This document shows, one piece after another, positions 16,501 to 23,111 of a DNA stretch of 23,111 nucleotides. Made by a program: the position numbers and the translations under genes. The stretch is taken from NCBI GenBank assembly GCA_038745535.1, contig JBCDLI010000044.1:1-23111 (forward strand), written 5' to 3'. This DNA is from JBCDLI01 sp038745535. Lineage in GTDB: Bacteria > Pseudomonadota > Alphaproteobacteria > Rhizobiales > Rhizobiaceae. Below the pieces are notes generated by a model. The model was not told the origin of the DNA and ran no database searches. It worked only from the letters and a program-made list of their open reading frames with translations. The stretch's first letter is position 1; each line of letters starts with the position of its first letter.

Positions 16501-17015
16501 CGCACTGTCGATGTTCGCTCGAAGCCAGCTGTCGCAAGTGCGGACATCAGATTGTCCATCGACGCTGTTTGACCGGGTTTCAGAGTAAAGCTGGCATCTG
16601 ACAAAGCTGCCGCATCAACCACTTTCTGGGTAATAGCATTGGCTGTTGTGAGAACAATGTAGCCCTGTTTTTCGCGATTGAGCTCGACCAACCGGGACAA
16701 AGACCGCATTCGCTTCGCGACAATGTCGTTGGACGGTGAAACGCGGTCGTAAGGCAGACAATCCCATGCGGGAAAAGTGATCGTTTCGACCGTTGGATTT
16801 ATGAAACTCAGCACATTTTCAATGTCAGCCAGTCGTGTGGCATCGCGCGCCACAAACACGACCTTGGCAGGCGCATCGTAGCCATCCGCGCTCAACGCTT
16901 GTGAAATTTGTGCAACAACAAATGCCTCAGAGCCGTCGGCGACGCCTCCAATTTGCACGTCATTCATGTCCCGCGAGAGGGCAGGAAAATTAGATAGCAC
17001 TGAGTTGCGGATCAT
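13506..17015 (-). CDS. mfd: Transcription-repair coupling factor Mfd
   Basis: A protein of 1169 residues, the usual length. The N-terminal third is the UvrB-like UvrA-binding module (FPAWDCLPYDRVSPS, then GGILDVFV). The RNA-polymerase interacting domain follows (SLSEGDLVVHVDHGIGRFEGLKTIE). The RecG-like translocase has GDVGFGKTEVA (Walker A), VDEEQHFGVKHKE (motif II), LSATPIPRTLQLAL, and SGLDIPTANT with QLRGRVGRS. The TRG motif region (GGGNLLGEEQSGH) and a C-terminal TRCF domain complete it. Mfd removes stalled RNA polymerase at lesions and recruits UvrA. The frame opens at 17111, but ATG 17015 starts the family-like MIRNSVLSN and overlaps the sdhE stop as ATGA, so it is chosen. It is co-transcribed with sdhE. 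Confidence 0.95.
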   Translation of the reverse strand: MIRNSVLSNFPALSRDMNDVQIGGVADGSEAFVVAQISQALSADGYDAPAKVVFVARDATRLADIENVLSFINPTVETITFPAWDCLPYDRVSPSNDIVAKRMRSLSRLVELNREKQGYIVLTTANAITQKVVDAAALSDASFTLKPGQTASMDNLMSALATAGFERTSTVREPGEYAVRGGILDVFVSADDEPIRLDFFGDELESIRAFDAATQMTTRQLKSFEFAVLSEVVLDDESVARFRRNYISEFGAPSRDDALYNAVISKSRFAGMEHWLPFFHEALTTLSQVCGDGTAVVYEHMARDAVAERFKQVEDHYDSRTRQADAKASAESVPYKPIEPSKLYLSLAELDAEPSASTLVLSPFEQPPTETKAVFNLGIRPGRSFSNERADDKANVFEAAVKHIHALEDGGKTVVVSAWTDGSLGRLNGILAEHGLRTPAVIEELSGLKDGTLHSAVLNTEHGFETDDFAIIAEQDVLGDRIVRHRRRKKGSDFIAEVSSLSEGDLVVHVDHGIGRFEGLKTIEAMGAPHDCLELHYASDGRLFLPVENIELLSRYGSDVTEAQLDKLGGVAWQARKAKLKKRLLEMAEELIRIAAERTMRDAPRLQPPAGLYDEFSARFPYEETEDQAAAIDAVVDDLGLGRPMDRLVCGDVGFGKTEVALRAAFVAALNGVQVAVVVPTTLLARQHFKSFSERFHGLPINVGHASRLAGPKALSEAKAGFADGSTDIVVGTHALLGERVKAKNLGLLIVDEEQHFGVKHKEKLKQLKADVHVLTLSATPIPRTLQLALTGVRELSLITTPPVDRLAVRTFVSPFDTLIIRETLMRERYRGGQSFYVCPRISDLDEVKTFLDEHVPELRVVIAHGQMPPGQLEDIMNAFYDGKYDVLLSTTIVESGLDIPTANTLVVHRADMFGLAQLYQLRGRVGRSKLRAYALFTLPANKTLTKQADRRLKVLQSLDTLGAGFQLASHDLDIRGGGNLLGEEQSGHIKEVGFELYQQMLEEAVAEIKGGEAVEDTKWSPQIAIGTSTLIPESYVPDLNLRLSLYRRMGDLTEVQEIDALGAELVDRFGPLPEEVEHLLKIVYIKALCRKANVEKVDAGPKGAVVAFRNKNFANPAGLVQLIGGEGTMAKIRPDQTVLFTRNWQSADKRLAGTAVLMTKLAKLAEAA

Positions 17016-17296
17016 TTTGCGTCGGCGAGAACTATGCCGTGGAAGTCGCAAATGTCCTTGAAGAGCACGTTGTCGTGTTCGGCTGGCACGGGCGCCTCGC
17101 CTGTGAACCATTTGAAGAGATCGCGGTCCAAAATCTCCATCATGATTTCCAAGTCATCGAGTTGAGCGTGCTCCATGTCGGAGACTTTTGCCTCTACGTA
17201 ACCGCCTAATATGATGTCCATTTCCTTCATCCCCCGGTGCCATGCGCGAAACTTCGCGCGGCGACGGCGGTTATCAAGGCTCATTGGACGAGGCAT
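17012..17296 (-). CDS. sdhE: Succinate dehydrogenase assembly factor 2 (SdhE, FAD assembly)
   Basis: A 94-residue protein with the SdhE/YgfY core: RRRRAKFRAWHRGMKEMDIILGGYVE, carrying the RGxxE motif (RGMKE) needed for covalent flavin attachment to SdhA, then LDDLEIMMEILDRDLFKWFTG. It helps load FAD on succinate dehydrogenase and fumarate reductase flavoproteins. The frame continues upstream to 17692, but ATG 17296 is preceded by AGGA six bases before it and gives the usual family length; ATG 17284 is an alternative. The stop overlaps the mfd start, and a good promoter lies about 40 bases upstream. This short gene is easily missed next to mfd. Confidence 0.9.
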   Translation of the reverse strand: MPRPMSLDNRRRRAKFRAWHRGMKEMDIILGGYVEAKVSDMEHAQLDDLEIMMEILDRDLFKWFTGEAPVPAEHDNVLFKDICDFHGIVLADAK

Positions 17297-17335
17297 GGGC
17301 GTTCCTGCTGCAGCTGTGTGGTTCAACGAAGGTTG

Positions 17336-17364
17336 CGTATAACCATGCAACAAGGTCTTGTCAG
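17336..17364 (-). promoter_or_regulatory. Promoter of sdhE-mfd
   Basis: Read on the minus strand, CTGACA (17359-17364) and TATACG (17336-17341) are separated by exactly 17 bases. The first matches the -35 consensus at five of six positions and the second the -10 at four of six. Transcription would start near 17329, leaving a leader of about 33 bases before the sdhE ATG. The element lies in the 105-base region between the divergent sdhE and recG starts. Confidence 0.55.
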
Positions 17365-17401
17365 CCTTGAAGGTGTCGCGGATTGGCTGAAATAACGAAG
17401 A

Positions 17402-19510
17402 ATGCGACCTGCCATTCTCGACCCATTGTTTGCGCCCGTGACTGTGATCGACGGCATTGGCGAAAAGATCGGCAAAGCGCTGATACAGATTATGCCCGCG
17501 GGTGCTGGCATGGATGTACCGCGAATGGCGTCTCTGGTGTTTCATCTTCCCGTGTCGATCATTGATCGTACATTTCAGCCGGGAATCGCTAAAGCGCCCG
17601 AGGGCATGATCGCGACGCTTCAGGTGCGAATTGACCGGCACCAGCCGTCGCCTCGCGGCGTATCGCGGGTGCCTTACAAGGTCTTTGCCCATGACGACAC
17701 GGGCGAGATCGCGCTAACGTTTTTTAATGGGCGTGCATCCTATCTCGAACGCGCCCTGCCGGTCGGTGAAGACATGATGATTTCCGGTCGCGTGGAATGG
17801 TTCAATGGTCGACCGTCCATGGTCCACCCGGATCACATGGTGCCTGTTGCAAAGAGCGGAGAGCTTCCGCTCGTCGAGCCCGTTTACGGGCTGACCGCCG
17901 GTGTGTCGCCCAAGGTTTTGAGGAAAGCGATTGGCGCAGGACTAGCGCGGTTGCCCGAACTCCGGTCTTGGCTTGATCCAGCGATGGCTGAGCGCGAGCG
18001 ATTTCCGCCGTTTTCAGAAGCGTTGCAGGCCTTACACGCGCCTCAAACGGCCAATGATCTCGATTTGCAATCGGCGCCTCGCCGTCGGTTGGCCTATGAT
18101 GAGTTACTCGCTGGCCAACTGGCGCTTGCCATGGTTCGCCGAAACCTGAAGCGCAGCAAGGGACGGGCGACTGCCGGTGCGGGCGAAAAACGCAAACTCA
18201 TACTTGATGCCTTCGGCTGGCCGCTAACGGGTGCGCAGGAGCGCACAATATCGGAAATCTCGACCGATATGGGGAGCGAAGACCGCATGCTGCGGCTCCT
18301 GCAGGGTGATGTCGGTTCGGGTAAAACAATTGTCGCGCTTCTCGCTATGGCAAGCGCTGCCGAGTGTGGCCTGCAAAGTGCGCTCATGGCCCCCACGGAG
18401 GTCCTTGCCAGACAGCACCTGGCGACAATTCTGCCTTTAGCCTACGCCGCTGGTCTTCGCGCGGCGATCTTGACTGGGCGCGAAAAGGGTCGCGAACGCG
18501 AGCAGATACTGGCTGATTTGGCCGCCGGTGAAATCGATATCTTGATTGGAACACACGCCATCTTTCAGGAGCATGTGACGTTCAAAGATTTGGGCCTTGC
18601 GGTCATTGACGAGCAGCACCGCTTTGGCGTCCACCAGCGGCTCATGCTGTCTGCCAAGGGTGAGGCCACCGACATGTTGGTGATGACTGCGACACCCATT
18701 CCGCGAACGCTGGTTCTCACCGCCTATGGCGACATGGATGTCTCGCGGCTCGATGAAAAGCCCGCCAATCGGAAGCCGATTATCACAACGGCCATCGGAT
18801 TAGAGCAGCTGGCAAAGGTGGTTCAGCGGGTCCGTGCTGCGCTTGATGATGGCAAGAAAATCTATTGGATCTGCCCGCTTGTCGAAGACAGTGAGGAACT
18901 GCCGGTTACCTCCGTTGAGGCGCGACATGCTTCACTGACGAAGGCGTTTTCGCACCCGGTCGGAATCGTCCATGGAAAGATGAAAAGCACTGAAAAGGAC
19001 GCTGCCATGGCGGCGTTCAAAAACGGCGAGACCCGACTTCTGGTGTCCACGACCGTCATTGAGGTCGGTGTAGATGTGCCTGACGCGACCATCATGGTGA
19101 TTGAACATGCGGAGCGTTTTGGCCTTGCCCAATTGCACCAGTTGCGAGGGCGTGTTGGCCGAGGAGACGAGCAATCGAGCTGTTTACTGCTTTACAAAGA
19201 ACCATTGGGTGAAACCGCGAAAGCGAGGCTTTCCATCATGCGTGAAACCAATGACGGCTTTTTGATTTCGGAAGAAGATTTGAAGCTGCGCGGCGAAGGC
19301 GAGCTTTTAGGAACCCGCCAGTCCGGTGTCGCCGACTTCCGACTTGCGCGGGTGGAGGCACACGGCGATCTTTTGGAAATAGCCCGCAACGATACGCGGT
19401 ATATTTTGGAAACCGACCCAAATCTTGAAAGCGACCGCGGCAAGGCTCTGCGGGTCCTGCTTTATCTTTTTGAGCGAGACGCTGCGATCAAACTCCTCAA
19501 AGCAGGCTAG
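17402..19510 (+). CDS. recG: ATP-dependent DNA helicase RecG
   Basis: A protein of 702 residues, the normal size. The N-terminal wedge has VIDGIGEKIGKAL and an OB-fold region (~65-150, with FFNGRASYLE and SGRVEWFNGRPSMVHPD). The helicase part has GDVGSGKTIVAL (Walker A, 302-309), APTEVLARQH (Ia), IGTHAIFQ, IDEQHRFGVHQR (II, 403-406), MTATPIPRT (III), STTVIEVGVDVPDA (V) and QLRGRVGRG (VI), followed by the RecG TRG-type hairpin (RGEGELLGTRQSG). RecG regresses stalled replication forks and processes branched recombination intermediates. ATG 17402 begins the usual MRP-LDPLFAPV N-terminus; its Shine-Dalgarno is weak. It is divergent from sdhE-mfd and stops three bases before the convergent glmU. 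Confidence 0.95.
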   Translation: MRPAILDPLFAPVTVIDGIGEKIGKALIQIMPAGAGMDVPRMASLVFHLPVSIIDRTFQPGIAKAPEGMIATLQVRIDRHQPSPRGVSRVPYKVFAHDDTGEIALTFFNGRASYLERALPVGEDMMISGRVEWFNGRPSMVHPDHMVPVAKSGELPLVEPVYGLTAGVSPKVLRKAIGAGLARLPELRSWLDPAMAERERFPPFSEALQALHAPQTANDLDLQSAPRRRLAYDELLAGQLALAMVRRNLKRSKGRATAGAGEKRKLILDAFGWPLTGAQERTISEISTDMGSEDRMLRLLQGDVGSGKTIVALLAMASAAECGLQSALMAPTEVLARQHLATILPLAYAAGLRAAILTGREKGREREQILADLAAGEIDILIGTHAIFQEHVTFKDLGLAVIDEQHRFGVHQRLMLSAKGEATDMLVMTATPIPRTLVLTAYGDMDVSRLDEKPANRKPIITTAIGLEQLAKVVQRVRAALDDGKKIYWICPLVEDSEELPVTSVEARHASLTKAFSHPVGIVHGKMKSTEKDAAMAAFKNGETRLLVSTTVIEVGVDVPDATIMVIEHAERFGLAQLHQLRGRVGRGDEQSSCLLLYKEPLGETAKARLSIMRETNDGFLISEEDLKLRGEGELLGTRQSGVADFRLARVEAHGDLLEIARNDTRYILETDPNLESDRGKALRVLLYLFERDAAIKLLKAG

Positions 19511-19513
19511 CGC

Positions 19514-20875
19514 CTATCCCTTGGATTTGGCGGCTTTGATTTCTGCGAAGCGCTTGCGGAGTTCGGCTGCCTTTCCATCCTTGTTGGTCTGACGGGCGCG
19601 GCCGAAAGCGACGGCATCATCAGCAACGTCGTCGGTGACCACTGATCCCGAAGCGACGTAAGCTCCATCACCGATGTTAACGGGAGCGACAAGCGAGGAA
19701 TTGGAACCGATGAATGCACCTGCACCGATTTGTGTCAGGTGCTTGTTGAAGCCATCATAGTTGCACGTAATTGTGCCGGCACCGATGTTTGCGCCTTCGC
19801 CGATGATAGCATCGCCGACATAGGTGAGATGGTTGACCTTTGCGCCTTTCGCCACTTTGGCTTTTTTAATTTCGCAAAAATTACCAACTTTGGCCGTTTT
19901 GCCAATCTTTGCGCCCGGACGGAGCCGTGCATAGGGTCCGATCTCGGCGTCTTCGCCGACTTCGGCCTCTTCCAAGTGCGAGAACGCTCGAATTCGCGCG
20001 CCAGACGCAACCCTCACGCCTTTGGAAAACACGCAATGCGGTTCGACGACGGCATCAGACCCAACCTCGGTATCATGGTAAAACCAAACCGTTTCCGGCG
20101 CTTGCATTGTCACTCCCGCCGCGAGGCACTCGTTGCGTTTTCGCTGTTGCCAGATTGCTTCTGCTTCGGCCAATTCAATGCGCGAATTGACGCCAAGAGC
20201 ATCCTCAAACGGCGCTTCAATGGCACTGACGGTGAGACCTTTGCCATTCGCGATCTCTACTGCATCCGTCATATAGTATTCGCCCTTGGCATTATCGTTC
20301 GTAATCTCGTCCAGCAGCTGCGTGAGGATTGCGCCGGAGAACGCCATGAGCCCGCCATTGCAGAAATTGATTTTCTTTTCGGCGTCGGTTGCCTCTTTCT
20401 CTTCGCGGATTGCGAGAAGCTTACCGCCGTTTTCGAGCAAGCGCCCGTAACCGGTTGGATCACTGGTGCGAAAACCGACGACGACGACATCGGACCCTTT
20501 TGCGAGCTCCGCGCGGGCACCAATGATTGTCTCAGGTGTCAAAAGAGGTGTGTCACCGAACACCACGAGCACATCGTCAAAACCGGTCTCAATCGCGCTG
20601 CGCGCTGCTTTGACCGCATGTCCGGTACCAAGCCGTTCGGTCTGCTCATGAAAAGTTGCTGCAATTCCAGCGTCTGTGAGGGTGCGTTCCACGGCTTCGG
20701 CCTGACGTCCGATGACCACGGCGATCTCACTTGTGCCTGCCTCTTTTGCTGCGTTGGCCACGTGCAAGACCATCGGCAATCCAGCAACAGGGTGAAGGAC
20801 TTTCACCAAATCAGACTTCATGCGCGTGCCCTCACCCGCCGCAAGAATGATGGTTAGGCAGCTTCGTTCGGTCAT
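19514..20875 (-). CDS. glmU: Bifunctional GlmU: GlcN-1-P acetyltransferase / GlcNAc-1-P uridylyltransferase
   Basis: A protein of 453 residues that makes UDP-GlcNAc for peptidoglycan and lipopolysaccharide. The N-terminal nucleotidyltransferase has LAAGEGTRMKSDLVKVLH (11-28), GTGHAV, VVFGDTPLL (metal-binding Asp108) and KGEYYMTDAVEIA. The C-terminal left-handed beta helix of hexapeptide repeats (from ~265) holds the acetyltransferase site with His349 (KVNHLTYVGD), NYDGFNK and the tail arm. The usual proline in SDLPKVLH is valine here; rhizobial enzymes also vary at this place (SMSKVLHPVAG), so activity is not in doubt. ATG 20875 is preceded by GGGGAC. glmS, often the next gene in Rhizobiales, is not adjacent; recG converges with a 3-base gap. 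Confidence 0.95.
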   Translation of the reverse strand: MTERSCLTIILAAGEGTRMKSDLVKVLHPVAGLPMVLHVANAAKEAGTSEIAVVIGRQAEAVERTLTDAGIAATFHEQTERLGTGHAVKAARSAIETGFDDVLVVFGDTPLLTPETIIGARAELAKGSDVVVVGFRTSDPTGYGRLLENGGKLLAIREEKEATDAEKKINFCNGGLMAFSGAILTQLLDEITNDNAKGEYYMTDAVEIANGKGLTVSAIEAPFEDALGVNSRIELAEAEAIWQQRKRNECLAAGVTMQAPETVWFYHDTEVGSDAVVEPHCVFSKGVRVASGARIRAFSHLEEAEVGEDAEIGPYARLRPGAKIGKTAKVGNFCEIKKAKVAKGAKVNHLTYVGDAIIGEGANIGAGTITCNYDGFNKHLTQIGAGAFIGSNSSLVAPVNIGDGAYVASGSVVTDDVADDAVAFGRARQTNKDGKAAELRKRFAEIKAAKSKG

Positions 20876-20960
20876 CGTCTTGTCCCCGGAATCTCTTCGG
20901 CACCTCTAGTTTGTTTCGCGCCGATATTGAACATCGATTTTTCGCGCTGTACCGCACCGC

Positions 20961-21893
20961 ATGGCAAACGCACACCAAGTAGACGCACCAGCTGATTTTC
21001 CGTGGTTTCCCCATGCGGTGATGCTTCTAACGGCGGTGTGTTTTTCCACCAACCTCATCTTTGGCCGCTTCGTCATTTCAGACACTGCACCCTTTCTGTT
21101 GGCTGCAACGCGCTGGTTTGTGGTTGGTCTCATCCTGCTGCCTTTCGCGTGGCCGCATATTCGCAGCGGCTTTTCTGTAATCTCTTCAAACATCGCGCGG
21201 CTTTTGCTGCTCGCGTCCCTCGGCATGGGCATCTGCGGAGGCGTGGTTTATCTCGGCGTTCAAAACACCACTGCAACCAATGCGACACTGATCTACTCGG
21301 TTGCACCTTTGGTGATCATGCTATTGGAAACAGTGCTACGCGGGCGAGCGACCACTCGGACTGAGGTCTTCGGATCGCTGATCGCTTTGTCTGGTGTCAT
21401 ACTGATCGTTTTGCGTGCCGACATCGCCACGTTGGTGACATTCCGCTTCAATGTCGGAGATATTTTCATCGCAATTGCGACAGTATCGTGGGCGTTCTAT
21501 TCGCTTTTGTACAAGTCGACCGATCTGTCGAATGCGAAGCCTATCGCGATCTTCTGTGTGCTCGCTTTTTTAGGCGCGTTCGTGAACGCACCTATCGCAA
21601 TTTGGGAACTTTCCAGCGGAGCAACGCTACCGAGCGCGCCAGCCGGTCTGTTAGCGCTGGTGGGCATTATTTTAATATCGTCTGTTGCCGCGTTTACAGG
21701 GTTTCAATACGGCATCCGTTCCCTTGGCCCCAGTCGCGCAGGTTTGTTTATGTATCTGATGACACCTTTTGGGGTTCTGCTCGCGATTGCACTGCTGGGC
21801 GAGAAGCTAGAGACCTATCATCTCGTCGGTATCGCGCTTGTCGCCACCGGAATCATCGCGACTATTTTGGGTGCGAAAAAGGTGTCAGCCTAG
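20961..21893 (+). CDS. EamA-family (DMT superfamily) inner-membrane transporter
   Basis: A 310-residue protein with about ten hydrophobic segments in two EamA repeats (roughly residues 18-145 and 165-305). Landmarks are the N-terminal CFSTNLIFGRFV, the repeat-ending YSVAPLVIMLLETVLRGR, and the second-repeat block GPSRAGLFMYLMTPFGVLLAIALLGEKLETYHLVGIALVATGI. The drug/metabolite transporter superfamily exports amino acids, metabolites or drugs; the substrate here cannot be told. ATG 20961 is the first in frame and no clear Shine-Dalgarno precedes it. The gene is divergent from glmU (85 bases) and overlaps the convergent ccdA 3' end by nine bases. Confidence 0.88.
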   Translation: MANAHQVDAPADFPWFPHAVMLLTAVCFSTNLIFGRFVISDTAPFLLAATRWFVVGLILLPFAWPHIRSGFSVISSNIARLLLLASLGMGICGGVVYLGVQNTTATNATLIYSVAPLVIMLLETVLRGRATTRTEVFGSLIALSGVILIVLRADIATLVTFRFNVGDIFIAIATVSWAFYSLLYKSTDLSNAKPIAIFCVLAFLGAFVNAPIAIWELSSGATLPSAPAGLLALVGIILISSVAAFTGFQYGIRSLGPSRAGLFMYLMTPFGVLLAIALLGEKLETYHLVGIALVATGIIATILGAKKVSA

Positions 21894-22649
21894 GCGTGCC
21901 AACGCCGGGAACTGCTCAATTAGCCAAAATGCGATTGTCTGCATGCCGCCCGTTAGAAACAGGATGCCGGCGATGATCAACATGACGCCGATTGCTTTCT
22001 CGACCGTTCCCATGTGCTTTCGAAAGCGACTTTGAAACCGCATGAATGAGCCAGAAAACATAGCGGTGGCGATGAATGGAAGACCGAGCCCTGCGGAATA
22101 AACGGCCAAGAGCCCTGCCCCCTGCGCCGCCGTTTCTTGGCCCCCTGCAAGGGTAAGGATTGGACCGAGCACGGGGCCGATACACGGTGTCCAGCCAAAC
22201 GCGAATGCCAATCCCATCACGTAGGCAGAAACAGGATTTGCCGGTACGCCCTGCGATTGAAAACGCGCTTCTCTGCTCAACAGTGATATGCGCAGTACGC
22301 CCAAAAAATTGAGCCCCATCAGTATGATGATGACCCCGGCGGTAAACGCAAGCTCGGCTTGCCATGCGCGAAGCACTTGGCCGATCACGCCCGCACCGGC
22401 GCCGAGCGCCACAAATACTGTCGAGAAACCCAAAACGAACGAGACGGCCGCGATGAGGAGCGGAGATTTCGCATTTAATCGTTGCGAGGCTGTACCGTCC
22501 GCATTGATGTCCACGTCTGGCTCGCCGCGGAAGTCATTCATGCTGATCCCCGCCATGTAGCAGAGATACGCCGGAACAAGCGGCAAAACGCACGGACTCA
22601 AGAACGAGACTGCGCCTGCTAAAAATGCTGAAAGAACCGAAACATCCAT
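21885..22649 (-). CDS. ccdA: Cytochrome c biogenesis / thiol-electron transport protein CcdA
   Basis: A 254-residue membrane protein with six hydrophobic segments. The two family cysteines are present: Cys20 in LSPCVLPLVP and Cys156 in GWTPCIGPVLGPIL, each followed by the proline-rich kink of DsbD-beta/CcdA proteins. It carries reducing equivalents from cytoplasmic thioredoxin to periplasmic thiol proteins such as CcmG/ResA for cytochrome c maturation. A hydrophilic loop (~38-62) follows the first segment, longer than in minimal CcdA. No ccm or thioredoxin-like partner lies in the window. The start ATG 22649 gives the family N-terminus; its ribosome site is weak. The C-terminus overlaps the DMT transporter gene tail to tail. 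Confidence 0.92.
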   Translation of the reverse strand: MDVSVLSAFLAGAVSFLSPCVLPLVPAYLCYMAGISMNDFRGEPDVDINADGTASQRLNAKSPLLIAAVSFVLGFSTVFVALGAGAGVIGQVLRAWQAELAFTAGVIIILMGLNFLGVLRISLLSREARFQSQGVPANPVSAYVMGLAFAFGWTPCIGPVLGPILTLAGGQETAAQGAGLLAVYSAGLGLPFIATAMFSGSFMRFQSRFRKHMGTVEKAIGVMLIIAGILFLTGGMQTIAFWLIEQFPALARLG

Positions 22650-22762
22650 AAGTGTCGAAATCCGCGGGTTTGCCTATGCACCGCTATTATGGGCCTTAAT
22701 AACAATGAAATCACGGTTTTGCGTTCGCCCTTTGGTCGCAGCAAACTGGTTCAACTAGGCGG

Positions 22763-22791
22763 TTGACCGACTTCGGCTTTGCCATTATTCA
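22763..22791 (+). promoter_or_regulatory. Promoter of tRNA-Lys
   Basis: TTGACC (22763-22768) and TATTCA (22786-22791) are separated by exactly 17 bases. The -35 matches five of six consensus bases and the -10 four of six. Transcription would start near 22798, about 23 bases before the tRNA. The discriminator (CCGCGCCG) is GC-rich, like that of the tRNA-Tyr promoter. Confidence 0.68.
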
Positions 22792-22820
22792 CCGCGCCGT
22801 TGGCGAAACATCTCCACATC

Positions 22821-22896
22821 GATCGCGTAGCTCAGCTGGTAGAGCAACTGACTTTTAATCAGTAGGTCCAGGGTTCGAACCCCTGCGCGATCACCA
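22821..22896 (+). tRNA. tRNA-Lys (anticodon TTT)
   Basis: A 76-base cloverleaf with acceptor GATCGCG (22821-22827) paired to CGCGATC (22886-22892), discriminator A and an encoded CCA (22894-22896). D-arm is GCTC/GAGC, anticodon stem ACTGA/TCAGT around loop CTTTTAA (anticodon TTT), and T-arm CAGGG-TTCGAAC-CCCTG. It is a single-gene unit with its own promoter. No second copy of its 3' end was seen in the window, so there is no evidence of an integrated element here. Confidence 0.97.
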
Positions 22897-22942
22897 AAAA
22901 TTTCAATGGCTTGACAAACTAGCATGATGAACAATCCAAGAA

Positions 22943-22979
22943 CGTAAGACTTTTGTAAGACACCGCGTCTTGTCTTACG
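22943..22979. repeat. Bulged inverted repeat downstream of tRNA-Lys
   Basis: CGTAAGAC (22943-22950) pairs with GTCTTACG (22972-22979), and inside it AAGAC (22957-22961) pairs with GTCTT (22967-22971) around a 5-base loop. Together they make a 13-bp stem with a six-base bulge (TTTTGT) on one side. The unit GTAAGAC also occurs twice directly (22944-22950, 22955-22961), so an alternative fold exists. No T run follows on either strand, so it is not a textbook terminator. It sits between tRNA-Lys and the stop of the gene at the right edge. Confidence 0.6.
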
Positions 22980-23003
22980 GCCTGCCGCGCGTGCTGACCT
23001 AAC

Positions 23004-23111
23004 TCAACGCGATCGCAGTACCTCCCAAATGTCTTCAATCCGCTTCGCCATAGTTTTTGTTACGTGATCTGCCTCGGCAATCGCGGAGTTCGTCGCAGAA
23101 ACTTCGGATCG
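23004..23111 (-). CDS. C-terminal end of an unidentified protein (5' part outside window)
   Basis: On the minus strand the frame is open from the right edge to TGA at 23004-23006, giving 35 residues: RSEVSATNSAIAEADHVTK, then TMAKRIEDIWEVLRSR. The spacing of Ala, Val and Ile suggests an amphipathic helix or coiled coil, as at the end of a chemotaxis receptor or other signalling protein, but this is too short to name. It may also be a chance frame. It would read toward the inverted repeat and tRNA-Lys. Confidence 0.4.
   Translation of the reverse strand, partial: RSEVSATNSAIAEADHVTKTMAKRIEDIWEVLRSR

Noticed and set aside
17016..17111. A 32-residue N-terminal extension of mfd
   Set aside because: It is arginine-rich shadow sequence within sdhE; the ATG that overlaps the sdhE stop matches the family N-terminus.
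17367..17395. A promoter-like pair TTGAAG ... AAATAA just before recG
   Set aside because: The -10 matches only two of six consensus bases and would place the start at the ATG itself, implying leaderless mRNA; too weak to call.
17297..17692. N-terminal extension of the sdhE frame into recG
   Set aside because: The extra residues are Arg/His-rich with no family similarity and would run through the promoter region and antisense recG; AGGA before 17296 sets the start.
20790..20825. Valine instead of proline in the GlmU motif SDLPKVLH
   Set aside because: Rhizobial GlmU proteins also differ at this position (SMSKVLH), so it is lineage variation and not a lost active site.
19730..20857. A 375-codon open frame antisense to glmU
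   Set aside because: It lies wholly inside glmU, has a Cys/Arg/Phe-rich composition unlike a folded protein, and mirrors the codon pattern of the real gene.
22821..23000. tRNA-Lys as an attachment site of a mobile element
   Set aside because: No repeat of the tRNA 3' end and no integrase gene are seen in the window.
1..23111. CRISPR arrays, insertion sequences, toxin-antitoxin pairs or phage genes
   Set aside because: No regularly spaced repeats, transposase motifs or such gene pairs were seen on either strand.

Overview
The window is ordinary chromosomal DNA of an alphaproteobacterium, most likely order Hyphomicrobiales (Rhizobiales). The grounds are an IalB-family secreted protein beside mfd, the ntrY-ntrX-trkA-dat-hfq-hflX gene order, a rhizobial-style GlmU N-terminal motif, and dense gene packing at moderate GC. 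No transposase, integrase, phage gene, CRISPR array or plasmid gene was seen, and codon use looks even from end to end.

Left part (1-3115): the 3' end of metC; a tRNA-Tyr/tRNA-Gly pair on the minus strand with a near-consensus promoter; rlmB (23S rRNA 2'-O-methyltransferase); a glycine-zipper OmpA-type lipoprotein closed by a strong intrinsic terminator; and mazG. Centre (3108-10754): a tight minus-strand run, read in the order ntrY, ntrX, trkA, dat (D-amino-acid aminotransferase), hfq, hflX. Its junctions are start/stop overlaps or short gaps, apart from about 119 bases before hfq. It joins redox/nitrogen two-component signalling, potassium uptake control, D-amino-acid metabolism and RNA regulation. 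The ntrB-ntrC pair often found upstream of ntrYX is absent; a YejA-like peptide-binding lipoprotein-free periplasmic protein gene stands there instead, without its permease or ATPase genes.

Right part (12879-23111): ialB-like gene, then convergent mfd preceded by sdhE on the same strand (ATGA overlap), divergent recG, convergent glmU, divergent EamA/DMT transporter, convergent ccdA, a tRNA-Lys(TTT) with a good promoter, a bulged inverted repeat, and the 3' end of an unidentified minus-strand gene. DNA repair and replication-fork genes (mfd, recG) sit back to back around a 105-base divergent promoter region.

I found no convincing undescribed system. The points most worth a second look are the TTG start of hflX overlapping the hfq stop, the tail-to-tail gene overlaps without terminators, the missing ntrBC, the orphan solute-binding protein, the sdhE-mfd coupling, and the hairpin after tRNA-Lys.
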